23,296 bases of DNA from Calditrichota bacterium (GTDB lineage Bacteria; Calditrichota; Calditrichia; RBG-13-44-9): NCBI GenBank assembly GCA_024276455.1, contig JAJRXE010000532.1, forward strand, positions 1 through 23,296, read 5' to 3'. The position numbers and the translations under genes are program-made. Under the pieces are notes generated by a model, which saw nothing but the letters and a program-made list of their open reading frames with translations, made no database searches and was not told the DNA's origin. This document shows positions 1 through 8,671 of the stretch, in pieces (within the stretch, counting starts at the first letter, position 1; every line of letters starts with the position of its first letter).

Positions 1-3000
1 AGTCGGGATGCTTGGGATTCTCCTGAATGTCGAACCAGGCGGTGAAGTGGAAGGTGCTTCCCGGGCCGCCCAGACGTCCTGCCCGCTGATTGGTGGGACT
101 CTCTACCCAGATTTTTCCGCCCATCATTTCCACCAGCTGGGACGAAATGCTTAGTCCCAGACCGGTGCCGCCGAATTTACGCGTGGTCGAACCGTCCGCC
201 TGGGTAAACGGTTCGAAAATCTTGGCCTGTTTTTCAGGTGAGATCCCGATGCCCGTGTCGCTCACCGCAAAATGGAGACAGATTTTCTGGTCCTTTTGGT
301 CTTGCTTCTCAATTCTGACCACAATCTCTCCCTCTTCGGTGAATTTAATGGCGTTTCCCACCAGGTTGGTCACAATCTGGCGCAAACGGCCGGGATCTCC
401 AATCAGGGCGTCGGGAACATCGGTGGAAACATGGTAGGCGAGCTCCAGGCCTTTCTGAGACGCGCGAAAAGCCAGCGCATTAAGCGTTTCCCCAATGCTG
501 TCGCGCAAGAAAAAGTCGATGGTTTCCAGTTCCAGGTAGCCGGCTTCTATTTTCGAAAGGTCCAGAATGTCGTTAATTAAGGCCAGGAGGGAATCCGCCG
601 AGGAGTACACCATTTTCAAATATTCCCGCTGTTCGTCGGTAAGTTCGGTGTCCATCAGCAGTTCGGTAAGCCCAATGATGCCGTTCATTGGGGTGCGGAT
701 TTCGTGGCTCATGTTGGCCAGGAATTGAGACTTCAGACGGGTGGCCTCCATCGCTTTTTCGTTGGCGACTTCCAGTTCTTTGATGGTTTGAGCTAACTGG
801 TGAGTTTTCTCTTCCAATTCTCGTTTGGTGATCATCAGGTCCTGGGTGTAGCGCTGCAGGGCCTCTTCGCTGCGTTGCCGCAGGATGAATCCCCCCAGAC
901 TGGCAGCAAAAGCAGAGAAAATAATTCCCCAGCCCTCGTCCCAGCTGTCCACCTTTTTGCTGTAGAGAAAGATAATACTTCCCCAGAAAATTTCATCAAT
1001 AATGATGGGAACAATCCGCAGCGACTCGGCCTCCTGTGCCTGAAGGAACTTCTTCTCCTGCGGGGAGAAATTTTCCCGATTTCCGCGGACAATTTTACCG
1101 CTGGAAAGCAATTGGTACCAGTGCCCCAATCCCTGTTCCCGGAAAGACATCTTGTGCCAGGGGCATTTTTCAGGATCGGGATCGTGACCGTTACGCGACC
1201 AGTGGTAAATCAGATTTGTTACCACATCTCCCGATTCGCTGACCCCGTTGTCTACCAGAATCAGGTGATCGATGTCGGAGGTTTCGCCGATGATCTGGAA
1301 TGCCTGGTTGATGGCAGAATTAAAATCAGTGGAGATCAGTAAAACGTTGAGGGCCCGGGCAACTCCCCGGAGCAAAGCCGATTGCCGGATTAACTTTTCC
1401 TGATTTTCCCGTTCCACCGTGATGTCAATTCCGGTGCCAATCACGTATTCAACCTTGCCCTCTTCATCCAGCATCACCGTATTGGACCAGGAAATGAGCC
1501 GGCGTGAACCGTCCTTCTTTAACCAGTGATTGATGTAGTCGTTCGGAAAGTGGCCGGCAGTCAGCTTTTGAAAAGCCTGTTGCACATTTTCCCGCTCTTC
1601 CGGAGGAACCAGAATTTCCCAGATTTTTTTATTTTTCAATTCCTCCTGGCGGTAACCGGTGAGTTTTTGACAGGCTTTGTTGAATCGAATAATATTGCCG
1701 TGCCGGTCCAGAACCACCACCAGGGCGGCGGTGGTGTCCAGAATGGTTTGGACAAAGTCCTTCTCTCTCTTCAGGGCTTCTTCGGTTTTTTTCAGTTCGG
1801 TAATATCCTGAAAACTCTCGATGCCCCCAATCACGTTGCCGTCCAGGTCGCGTAAAAAATCCACATTTTTCACCACGGTAAGAATGCGGCCGTCTTTCCG
1901 GCGCACTTTGCATTCTTTGCCGATAATCGGTTTGTGGACTTGCTCTTGATTTAAACCGCATTTGAAATTGCAGGGTTCTTCAGCAAATACCGTACAGGGC
2001 TGACCAATCAGCTCCTCCGCTTCGAAACCCAAAATGTCGCAGGTTTTTTGATTCACCGTGGTAATAATCCCATCGCAGTTTACGGTAAAAATGGCGCTGG
2101 GAACCACCCGGTAAAGTTGCAGAGCTTTTTCTTTTTCCTGTTGAAGCGCCTTTTCGTTGCGTTTTTGCTGGGTGACATCGGTGAGAACGAATATGCCCTG
2201 AATGAAATTGCCCTGGGAATCCCGCTCGGCATATCCGGAGGCCAGAACGTCCAGAATTTCCCCGTTCTTTTTCTCCATTTGCAGCGACACATTGTTGATC
2301 TGGCCTCGCTCGGAGAATTCCGGCCACACTTTTTCGTCGATTAGCTTTTGAGACTCCAGCGTGAAAAAGAATTTAGGATATTTGCCAATGACCTCGTTTC
2401 GTTCGAATCCCAAGGTCTGAAGCCAGAACTCGTTTACATCGGAGATCTTTTGTTCCGCATTAATGGTGAAAAGCATTGCCGGGGTGCGGTTGTAAAGCGT
2501 TCGATAACGGAACTCGCTTTTCATGAACGCCTGACGGATGCGCAGTCGGTCGATGTGGATGCGGTAAATATTGCGAATAACCAGGTAAATCAGCAAAAGC
2601 AAGAGGGCAATCACCGGGAGCATCCACCAGCTGACATACCAGGGAGAAAGAATGCGAAAATTCATCTGCAGCGGTGCGCTCCACTGGTAACCGGGCTTCT
2701 GAGCGCTGATTTCCAGAAGGTACGTGCCGGGCCTCAATTTGGAAAAAATTAGATGTTCTTCGCTGGTAAAAGAGGAGCGTTCCCGGTCTTCTCCGGTGAC
2801 AGATATTCGGTAAAGCACCTTCTCGTGAATGGGGTAAACCGAGCGGTAGTTCACCTCCAGCACCGCACCGTGGGGAACGACCAGAGTGGTGTCGGGATCG
2901 AGATTCACTGCATTTTTTCCGATTTTTACCAGGAGAAGCTGAGGAGACAGGGTGCGTTTTTGCGCCAGAGAGCGGCTGGCGGAAAACCCAATTCCTTTGG

Positions 3001-3109
3001 GGGTTCCGATCCAGATGGTATTGTCCCTTCCCAGGGTAAGTCCCCGGGTTACAATAGAGGAATGGGGTAAACCGTCGTGCTGATTAAATTGCTGCAGCAG
3101 TTGCTGCCA
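1..3109 (-). pseudogene. C-terminal part of hybrid sensor histidine kinase, cut off from its N-terminus by an in-frame TAG; runs off left edge
   Basis: I translated this stretch by hand; it is one uninterrupted frame from 3109 to the window edge, in phase with the ORF that starts at 4942. Numbering as one protein, the order is: last Reg_prop blade (to about 655), Y_Y_Y domain (about 665-768), membrane helix (about 769-790), PAS1 (about 808-930), PAS2 with a Cys cluster (about 945-1060), PAS3 (about 1063-1185), GAF (about 1190-1345), coiled coil, HisKA with the phospho-acceptor His in [12 protein letters not shown] (His at 704-706, residue 1413), and HATPase with N box [16 protein letters not shown] and GGTGLGLS. 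A receiver domain is expected beyond the edge but is not seen. The first in-frame ATG after the stop is at 2665, past the Y_Y_Y domain and just before the membrane helix, and I saw no convincing ribosome site there. Without read-through this half is probably not made as a sensor. Confidence 0.85.
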
Positions 3110-4942
3110 CTACAGGTAAAGTCCGGATTCCGTCCCGCTCCAGACGCGCTTATCCTGGTCGATGAGCAATGCTGTAATAATCCGGTTGGTTAATACCTGC
3201 AGGCCTTTCGGAACCGCAATTCCCTCCCGGGAGTACCGGTACACCCCCACATTGGTTGCCAGCCAGAGGGAGCCGTGTTCGTCGAATTCCAGATCATACA
3301 CGCTCATGGGCGCGGCATAGGCAAACGAAATAGGAATACTTTTATTCAGGAAACGCTGGTGCTGGGAATCAAATTGGTAGAGATAGGCGTTATTTCCGAC
3401 CGCCCCCAGCCAGATCTGACCGTCGGGCGATTCTGTAATCATGGTTACCGGCGATTGAATCCCGCTGGACTCGTCAAAAAAGTCGATGTGCAACTCCGGC
3501 GTAATACGGTAAACCCCATTCAGATTGTCCAGCGCAATCCACAACTGGTTATTTCGGTCGGTAAAAATACATTCAATCTGTCTTTTTAGACGGGAATTCA
3601 GGGTAAAATTCTTTACCTGACCGTTTTCCCCGATCCGCTGGAGTTTGCCGCTCCGGTATCCGAGCCACAGGTGACCGTTTCTTACCGCCAGACTGGTGAT
3701 GAGATCGCTGGGAGAAATATAAATGGGACGAAGCGTGGCTTCCCCGGCTTCCACGCGGACCCGGTAAACCCGGTAACCATCGGTAAAATAGATGGTTCCC
3801 TGCCGGTCTGTGCATATGTCCTCAACAAATTGAGCCGCCTGACCGGTCGAAATCGGGAAGAAGAAATTCTCGTACAACCTGGCAAATCCTTCGTCCGAAC
3901 TAATCCAGAGGGAGCCATCCGCACCGAAGGTAATGCTGTGTATTCCTTGCAATGGGAAAATGTCTTCCGATCTTACTTCCCAATGTCCGTCCTTCTTTTT
4001 GGCGTAATAGAACCCCTGATTTTCGGTCCCAATCAAAAGCAGGTTCGGGTTCAGAAAAGCCAGGGCTGTGATCTCGGCAATCTTAAACCGGGGGGTCAGG
4101 TGAGCCGTTTTTTGGTCTGCGGAAAAGGTAAGAGAATAGATTCCGCTTTTCCCGGCGACCCAGATTTCTCCCCCGGGGGATTTCACCAGAATATTAATGT
4201 TGAAGCCGGCCGGTCGGTTTTTTAATTCAAGCGGGAGAAAGGTCTCTTTATCTTGGGAGAAATAAAAGAGAAAACCGGTTTGCGATGCGACCAAAAACAG
4301 TTCGGGGGACGGAGAAAGGAAAAGAAACGAGCGGTCGTAACGGTTGGTCAGGTACCGATCTGAGAAGAAGTAACGTTTGATTTTTCCGTTTTGAAAACGA
4401 ACAACGGAGCACGGTTCGCTAATCCAGAGGCTGCCGTCGGATGCAAAATAGAGATCTTTGGGGAAAAACAGGGTAGAATCGGTGAGATTTTTTGATCCGG
4501 GAAGAAAAAGTTTAATATCGCTCTGGTACCCGTTGCGGACGATTTTGTAAATCCCCAGGTCGCTTACCACGTACAGTTCGCCTTTGGGCGAGCGAACAAT
4601 GTTTTTAATGTAACGGGTGGAGATTTTGTCTTTGTAAGAGACAAAATGCTCACCGTCGAAACGCAGCAACCCAGCGTCCGTGGCAATCCAGGCAAACCCG
4701 TTGGGTTCCTGGAGCACTTTTTTGATCAGATTGGTGGGTAAACCGGATTCGGTGGTGTAAACGTCGCCATTAAAATAACCGGCGAACAAAGAGGCGGTGA
4801 AAACAAGCTGGAGAAAAAAAACGGCGAGAGACAGCACAACCCGGCGGGTCTGAAGGCCTCTGAATCGGTTTATGGTAAGTGATGTTGGTCTTCCATAACT
4901 TTTCGTCGAACCGGTTTTCCTTGTGACGTTTGTTAAACCCAT
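3110..4942 (-). CDS. N-terminal Reg_prop beta-propeller sensor part of the same hybrid kinase, ending at a premature TAG
   Basis: This 610-residue ORF has a long positively charged N-terminus, a hydrophobic signal/anchor segment at about residues 34-54, then repeated propeller blades. Blade motifs include ESGLPTN near residue 66, GFAWIATDAGLLRFDG, GSLWISSDEGFARLYE and RVWSGTESGLYL. In the family (BT-type hybrid two-component systems) these two seven-bladed propellers form the periplasmic ligand sensor, often for glycans, followed by Y_Y_Y, a membrane helix and the kinase. Here the ORF stops at TAG (3110-3112), yet the next codons in the same frame give WQQLLQQF, then HDGLPHSS, which is a normal next blade. 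The break is therefore a one-codon nonsense change and not a natural end. AGAGGA lies about 15 nt before the ATG, so the start is plausible but not firm. On its own the product would be an exported propeller with no signalling module. Confidence 0.85.
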   Translation of the reverse strand: MGLTNVTRKTGSTKSYGRPTSLTINRFRGLQTRRVVLSLAVFFLQLVFTASLFAGYFNGDVYTTESGLPTNLIKKVLQEPNGFAWIATDAGLLRFDGEHFVSYKDKISTRYIKNIVRSPKGELYVVSDLGIYKIVRNGYQSDIKLFLPGSKNLTDSTLFFPKDLYFASDGSLWISEPCSVVRFQNGKIKRYFFSDRYLTNRYDRSFLFLSPSPELFLVASQTGFLFYFSQDKETFLPLELKNRPAGFNINILVKSPGGEIWVAGKSGIYSLTFSADQKTAHLTPRFKIAEITALAFLNPNLLLIGTENQGFYYAKKKDGHWEVRSEDIFPLQGIHSITFGADGSLWISSDEGFARLYENFFFPISTGQAAQFVEDICTDRQGTIYFTDGYRVYRVRVEAGEATLRPIYISPSDLITSLAVRNGHLWLGYRSGKLQRIGENGQVKNFTLNSRLKRQIECIFTDRNNQLWIALDNLNGVYRITPELHIDFFDESSGIQSPVTMITESPDGQIWLGAVGNNAYLYQFDSQHQRFLNKSIPISFAYAAPMSVYDLEFDEHGSLWLATNVGVYRYSREGIAVPKGLQVLTNRIITALLIDQDKRVWSGTESGLYL

Positions 4943-5149
4943 TTTAAGTGAACATCCTCTGTTAAATCGCGTCCAATGGATTCCCTTGTAAGTATTTAAG
5001 TAATCGGAATTTATTTTAAATCCTTTACTGCTTTTTAAAGCCCGAATCCATATTTATTTCTGGTTCGGAGGCCGTTCCCGAGGTGCAAATTGGGGAAGAA
5101 AGAAAACGCCGGTCGCCGGGTGTTGCGAAGCGCCCTCTTTACTCTCTGC

Positions 5150-5178
5150 TTGTAATTGATCTTGAAATCTCCTATAAT
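5150..5178 (+). promoter_or_regulatory. sigma-70-type promoter for the saccharopine dehydrogenase-like gene
   Basis: TTGTAA at 5150-5155 and a perfect TATAAT at 5173-5178 are separated by 17 bases. The expected start of transcription is near 5185. The strong ribosome site GGAGGA (5197-5202) lies 6 bases before the ATG at 5209. The rest of 4943-5149 holds the start region of the divergent kinase gene, and I see no clear operator or terminator there. Confidence 0.65.
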
Positions 5179-5208
5179 TGAAAACGTGACAAAACCGGAG
5201 GAAGCGCC

Positions 5209-6381
5209 ATGAGAATTCTCTTGTTGGGAAGCGGTCTAATAGGTCGTGCGATTGCCCGGGATTTAGCCCGGGAGGGAGAGTTTGACGTGACGGTGGCCGA
5301 CCGCGACGAGAAACAACTGCGACGTTTACCCCGCTGGAAAAACTTGAGCACCCGGATGGTGGATCTCTCGAAAGTGGCCAATATTCGAAAACTGGTGAAA
5401 CAAGCAGACCTGGTCATCGATGCGCTACCGGGATTTCTGGGGTACCGCGCTTTTCGCACGGTGATTGAAAGCGGAAAAAATGTGGCGGACATTGCCTTCT
5501 TCCCGGAGGACCCGTTTGACCTGGACGAGCTGGCCCGCGAGAAAGAAGTGGTGGCGGTGATGGATTGTGGGGTCGCGCCGGGGTTAAGCAACATTTTAGT
5601 GGCGGACGCTGACCGCGAGCTGGATGAAACCGAGCGGGCGGAAATTCTGGTTGGGGGATTACCAGTGGTGCGGGAATGGCCCTACGAGTACAAGATTGTT
5701 TTCTCTCCGGTGGATGTAATTGAAGAGTACACCCGTCCCGCTCGCTATCTGGAAAACGGCCAACTGGTAGTTCGCCCGGCGCTTTCCGATCCGGATTTGG
5801 TCAATTTCCCCGGAATTGGTACTCTGGAAGCCTTTAACACCGACGGTTTGCGGACCTTGTTAACCACCCTCCCAATTCCCCATATGAAAGAAAAGACCCT
5901 GCGTTACCCCGGACACATCGAAAAAATGCGTATTTTGCGGGAAAGCGGGTTCTTTGACAAAAAGCCGATAAAGATCGACGGCCATTCCATTCGGCCGCTG
6001 GATTTTACCGCCAGACTGCTTTTCCCCCTCTGGGAATTAAAAGAGGGAGAAGAAGACCTGACCGTAATGCGGGTGACCGTGGAAGGGAAAAAAGAGGGAC
6101 AACATTGGCGTATTCAGTACGATTTGTTCGACCGTTACGATCGCGGGCAGCAGGTGACCTCCATGGCGCGCACTACCGGTTACACCGCCGCCATGGTGGC
6201 CCGGATGGTGGCTTACGAAAAATACCGCCGGATCGGCGTTTCCGCGCCGGAGTTCATCGGACAAAAGGAATCCTGCGTACAGTATCTGTTGGAAGGACTG
6301 GCGCAACGGAAAGTGCGGGTGGAGAAAAAAGTGGTACCGGTGGAACAGGCCGCTTCCGGGGAATTTATAGCGAGACAATAA
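5209..6381 (+). CDS. saccharopine dehydrogenase / lysine dehydrogenase-like NAD(P)-dependent oxidoreductase
   Basis: A 390-residue protein with an N-terminal Rossmann fold (GSGLIG at residues 7-12, acidic D31 at the end of strand 2) and the family block VMDCGVAPGLSN (residues 118-128). The remaining C-terminal part matches the saccharopine dehydrogenase C-terminal catalytic/dimerisation region in layout. Family members act in lysine breakdown or synthesis (saccharopine reductase, lysine 6-dehydrogenase) or on carboxyspermidine. The sequence alone does not decide the substrate, and no lysine-pathway partner is adjacent. The start is well fixed by GGAGGA 6 bases upstream and by a promoter at 5150-5178. 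The gene is monocistronic, and its last 17 bases overlap the 3' end of the small convergent membrane-protein gene. The cytoplasmic enzyme family is sure; the exact reaction is not. Confidence 0.88.
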   Translation: MRILLLGSGLIGRAIARDLAREGEFDVTVADRDEKQLRRLPRWKNLSTRMVDLSKVANIRKLVKQADLVIDALPGFLGYRAFRTVIESGKNVADIAFFPEDPFDLDELAREKEVVAVMDCGVAPGLSNILVADADRELDETERAEILVGGLPVVREWPYEYKIVFSPVDVIEEYTRPARYLENGQLVVRPALSDPDLVNFPGIGTLEAFNTDGLRTLLTTLPIPHMKEKTLRYPGHIEKMRILRESGFFDKKPIKIDGHSIRPLDFTARLLFPLWELKEGEEDLTVMRVTVEGKKEGQHWRIQYDLFDRYDRGQQVTSMARTTGYTAAMVARMVAYEKYRRIGVSAPEFIGQKESCVQYLLEGLAQRKVRVEKKVVPVEQAASGEFIARQ

Positions 6382-6655
6382 CGGCCATAAACAGTGCACC
6401 CACCACGTCTCCGAATGCATTCTGGAAAAAGCGTTGGTGACTCCCGTAGATTTTTTTAATGTCTGTGAAATAGAGTTCCCGCAGTTCCCATCCCAGGGCA
6501 ATCACCAGGACGAACAATACCGCTTTTTCTCCCGGAATCCAGAGGTGAAAGATTTTTGCTAAAGTTCCCCCACCGACGATGTGGAACCACAGGAAACTAT
6601 TGTCGGTGAAGGCGTTCCGCCAGAAAGATGATTTGTGAGCCGTGGATGGTTGCAC
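6365..6655 (-). CDS. small VanZ-like membrane protein
   Basis: About 96 residues with three likely membrane helices. The spacing of polar residues resembles the VanZ/DUF2279 type: a His at the start of helix 1 (FHIVGGGTLAKIF), a Glu in the second (GWELREL) and an Asp in the last (NAFGDVVGALFMAV). The open frame extends to a GTG at 6694, but that codon has no ribosome site. The GTG at 6655 is preceded by AGGGGG with 9 bases spacing, so I prefer it. The gene lies head-on to the oxidoreductase gene and overlaps its 3' end by 17 bases. Function is unknown; VanZ-like proteins are linked in a few cases to cell-envelope or glycopeptide tolerance, which cannot be inferred here. A chance ORF is possible but unlikely given the clean helix pattern. 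Confidence 0.6.
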   Translation of the reverse strand: MQPSTAHKSSFWRNAFTDNSFLWFHIVGGGTLAKIFHLWIPGEKAVLFVLVIALGWELRELYFTDIKKIYGSHQRFFQNAFGDVVGALFMAVIVSL

Positions 6656-6812
6656 GAGTGACTTCCCCCTTTTCTGTTTTTTGGAAAGTAGCACTACCGG
6701 GAAGGGTAAACAACCGAAAAGCTAAAGGTGAAGGTAAAAAAAGTGAAAGCTGGTTGAGATGAACCTGGAGAGACGCCACTTTTCGGCAGGGACATTTTGA
6801 TTAAAATCTGTT

Positions 6813-6841
6813 TTGGTCTCTTCCGTTTTTGTAAGTAAATT
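6813..6841 (+). promoter_or_regulatory. weak promoter candidate for the eight-gene plus-strand run
   Basis: TTGGTC (6813-6818) and TAAATT (6836-6841) are spaced by 17 bases, 25 bases before the MDR dehydrogenase start codon. Each box matches the consensus only partly. No better pair is visible between the divergent membrane-protein gene and 6867. Confidence 0.3.
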
Positions 6842-6866
6842 AAAAACAACACAACAGAGGGGTTTT

Positions 6867-7823
6867 ATGAAGGCGCTTCATTTTGATGGTCAAAAATTGG
6901 CGCTGGTGGAAAAACCAACACCGCGGCCGAAGTCCGGCGAGGTGCTAATCCGGGTGCGGTACGCCGGCATTTGCAATACCGATCTGGAGATTTTGGAAGG
7001 TTACATGGGATTTACCGGGACCATCGGGCACGAATTTGTGGGCGAGGTGACGCAGGCACCGGACGTCAATTTACTTGGAAAAACGGTGGTGGGCGAAATA
7101 AATATTTCCTGCGGTCGGTGCGAGTTCTGCCTGCAGGGATTGGGGCGGCACTGTCCTAACCGCACGGTACTGGGGATTTTGGGTAAAGACGGTGCCATGG
7201 CGGAGTATCTGACTCTGCCCCTGAGCAATGTTCACGTAGTGCCTCCCGGCGTGTCGGAATTGCAGGCCGTATTTACCGAACCGCTGGCGGCGGCGTGCGA
7301 AATTACCGAGCAACTGGAAATACTCTCCGATTACCGCATTCTGGTGATTGGGGATGGTAAGCTGGCACAGTTAGTGGCACGGGTGTTGGCGCTGCGCAAC
7401 GACCGCGTACTGGTTGTGGGAAAACACCCTTCAAAATTGGACTTGTTGAAAAAGGTCGGTATTGCCACGCTTACCCGAAGCGAATTCGGCGAATCGCGTC
7501 AGCAGTTCGATCTGGTGGTGGAAGCAACCGGTTCCTGGGATGGCTGGGCAATGGCGCTGCAGGCGGTAAAACCGCGCGGGTTTGTGGTGTTGAAAAGCAC
7601 GTACGTGGGCGAACAACCGTTTAATCCCGCGCCACTGGTGATTAACGAGATTACGATGGTTGGTTCGCGCTGCGGACCGTTCACCCCGGCACTGCACCTG
7701 CTGCGGAAACAGGCGGTTGACCCCCGCGATCTGATTAGCGCCGTCTTTCCTCTGGAAGCCTGGGAAGAAGCGTTTAACCGGGCACAGGAGGCGGATTCGT
7801 TAAAAGTGTTGCTCGAATTTTAA
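6867..7823 (+). CDS. zinc-dependent medium-chain (MDR) alcohol dehydrogenase-like protein
   Basis: A 318-residue cytoplasmic oxidoreductase. The catalytic zinc set is visible as C36 (YAGIC), H55-E56 (GHEF) and E138 (TEPL). The structural zinc set is C82, C85, C88 and C96 in CGRCEFC and HCPN. The nucleotide-binding loop reads VIGDGKLAQL (about 160-169), a variant of GxGxxG seen in a short MDR subgroup. The protein is shorter than classical alcohol dehydrogenases (about 340-380). The substrate is not known. The frame is open up to 6813, but AGAGGGG at 6856-6862 points to the ATG at 6867, and residue 1 there begins the family's first strand. It is the first gene of a co-directional run; the next gene starts 17 bases after its stop. 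Confidence 0.88.
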   Translation: MKALHFDGQKLALVEKPTPRPKSGEVLIRVRYAGICNTDLEILEGYMGFTGTIGHEFVGEVTQAPDVNLLGKTVVGEINISCGRCEFCLQGLGRHCPNRTVLGILGKDGAMAEYLTLPLSNVHVVPPGVSELQAVFTEPLAAACEITEQLEILSDYRILVIGDGKLAQLVARVLALRNDRVLVVGKHPSKLDLLKKVGIATLTRSEFGESRQQFDLVVEATGSWDGWAMALQAVKPRGFVVLKSTYVGEQPFNPAPLVINEITMVGSRCGPFTPALHLLRKQAVDPRDLISAVFPLEAWEEAFNRAQEADSLKVLLEF

Positions 7824-7840
7824 AAAACGAGGTGTGAGTT

Positions 7841-8671
7841 GTGAAAGTGTGGTTCCTGGGTACCGGTACGTCCATGGGGATTCCCATGGTGGGGTGTCGG
7901 TGCACGGTGTGCCGGTCACGCGATCCGCGCGACCGCCGGTTGCGGGCCTCGGTGCTTCTGGAGGTCGCGGGGCAACGCCTCCTGATTGATGCGGCGGTGG
8001 ATTTCCGGCAGCAAGCGCTGCGGTTTGGCATCGACGACCTGGATGCCGTGCTGTTCACCCACCACCATGCCGACCACATTTTCGGACTGGACGACTTGCG
8101 ACCGATTAATATTTTTCGTGCCAAGGACATTCCGGTGTACGGCTCCGCCAACACCCTGGAAAATCTGCGGCGGGTGTACAGCTATGTTTTCCGAGCCGGG
8201 GAGAACGAATCGGACGTGCCGCGGATCCGCCCGGTGGAAATAGAGCGGGAAGCCTTTCAAATCGGTCCGGTTACCGTACAACCGGTGCCACTCTGGCACG
8301 GACGGTTGCCCATCCTAGGATTTCGAATCGGAGGATTTGCCTATTGCACGGACGTCAGCGCCATTCCGGAGGAAAGCGGTCCGTTGCTGGCAGATTTAGA
8401 GGTATTGGTGCTGGGCGCCCTGCGACACCGTCCTCATCCCACCCATTTCACCATTGAGCAGGCGGTGGAAGCGGCCCGGCAAATCGGCGCCCGACAAACC
8501 TATTTCACCCATTTGAGCCACGAAGTGGCCCACGCGGAGTTGGAAGCGCTTCTTCCGGCGGGAATGGCCCCGGCCTACGACGGCCAGGTGGTGGAGATTC
8601 GTCGGGAACGGTGGACACCCCGGGAGCAACTTAGCGACTTGAAAAACGGCGGGGACATAAATCCGACATGA
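7841..8671 (+). CDS. PhnP-like metallo-beta-lactamase-fold phosphodiesterase
   Basis: A 276-residue hydrolase starting at GTG, with GAGGTG 6 bases upstream. The dinuclear metal site is complete: THHHADH (residues 73-79), H153 (WHGRLP), D171 (CTDVS) and H224 (THLSH). The Cys set C19, C21, C24 with H227 matches the structural zinc site known from PhnP. In PhnP the fold hydrolyses 5-phosphoribosyl 1,2-cyclic phosphate to the 1,5-bisphosphate; many homologues outside phosphonate operons have unknown cyclic-phosphate substrates. No phn genes are near, so the role is open. Its stop overlaps the flippase start as ATGA (8668-8671), which predicts translational coupling. A tail of about 25 residues after the last strand is polar and unremarkable. 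Confidence 0.85.
   Translation: MKVWFLGTGTSMGIPMVGCRCTVCRSRDPRDRRLRASVLLEVAGQRLLIDAAVDFRQQALRFGIDDLDAVLFTHHHADHIFGLDDLRPINIFRAKDIPVYGSANTLENLRRVYSYVFRAGENESDVPRIRPVEIEREAFQIGPVTVQPVPLWHGRLPILGFRIGGFAYCTDVSAIPEESGPLLADLEVLVLGALRHRPHPTHFTIEQAVEAARQIGARQTYFTHLSHEVAHAELEALLPAGMAPAYDGQVVEIRRERWTPREQLSDLKNGGDINPT

Noticed and set aside
800..1342. A 180-codon plus-strand frame opposite the GAF/coiled-coil part of the kinase
   Set aside because: It is the complement of clearly conserved GAF sequence; its residues show no domain pattern.
3110..3112. Amber codon read as a genome-wide recoded amino acid (pyrrolysine or alternative code)
   Set aside because: The FAD subunit gene in the same window ends naturally with TAG, and no other internal TAG occurs; a local mutation or error is simpler.
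3671..4225. A 184-codon plus-strand frame opposite the propeller region
   Set aside because: It is antisense to regular Reg_prop blades and has no start signal.
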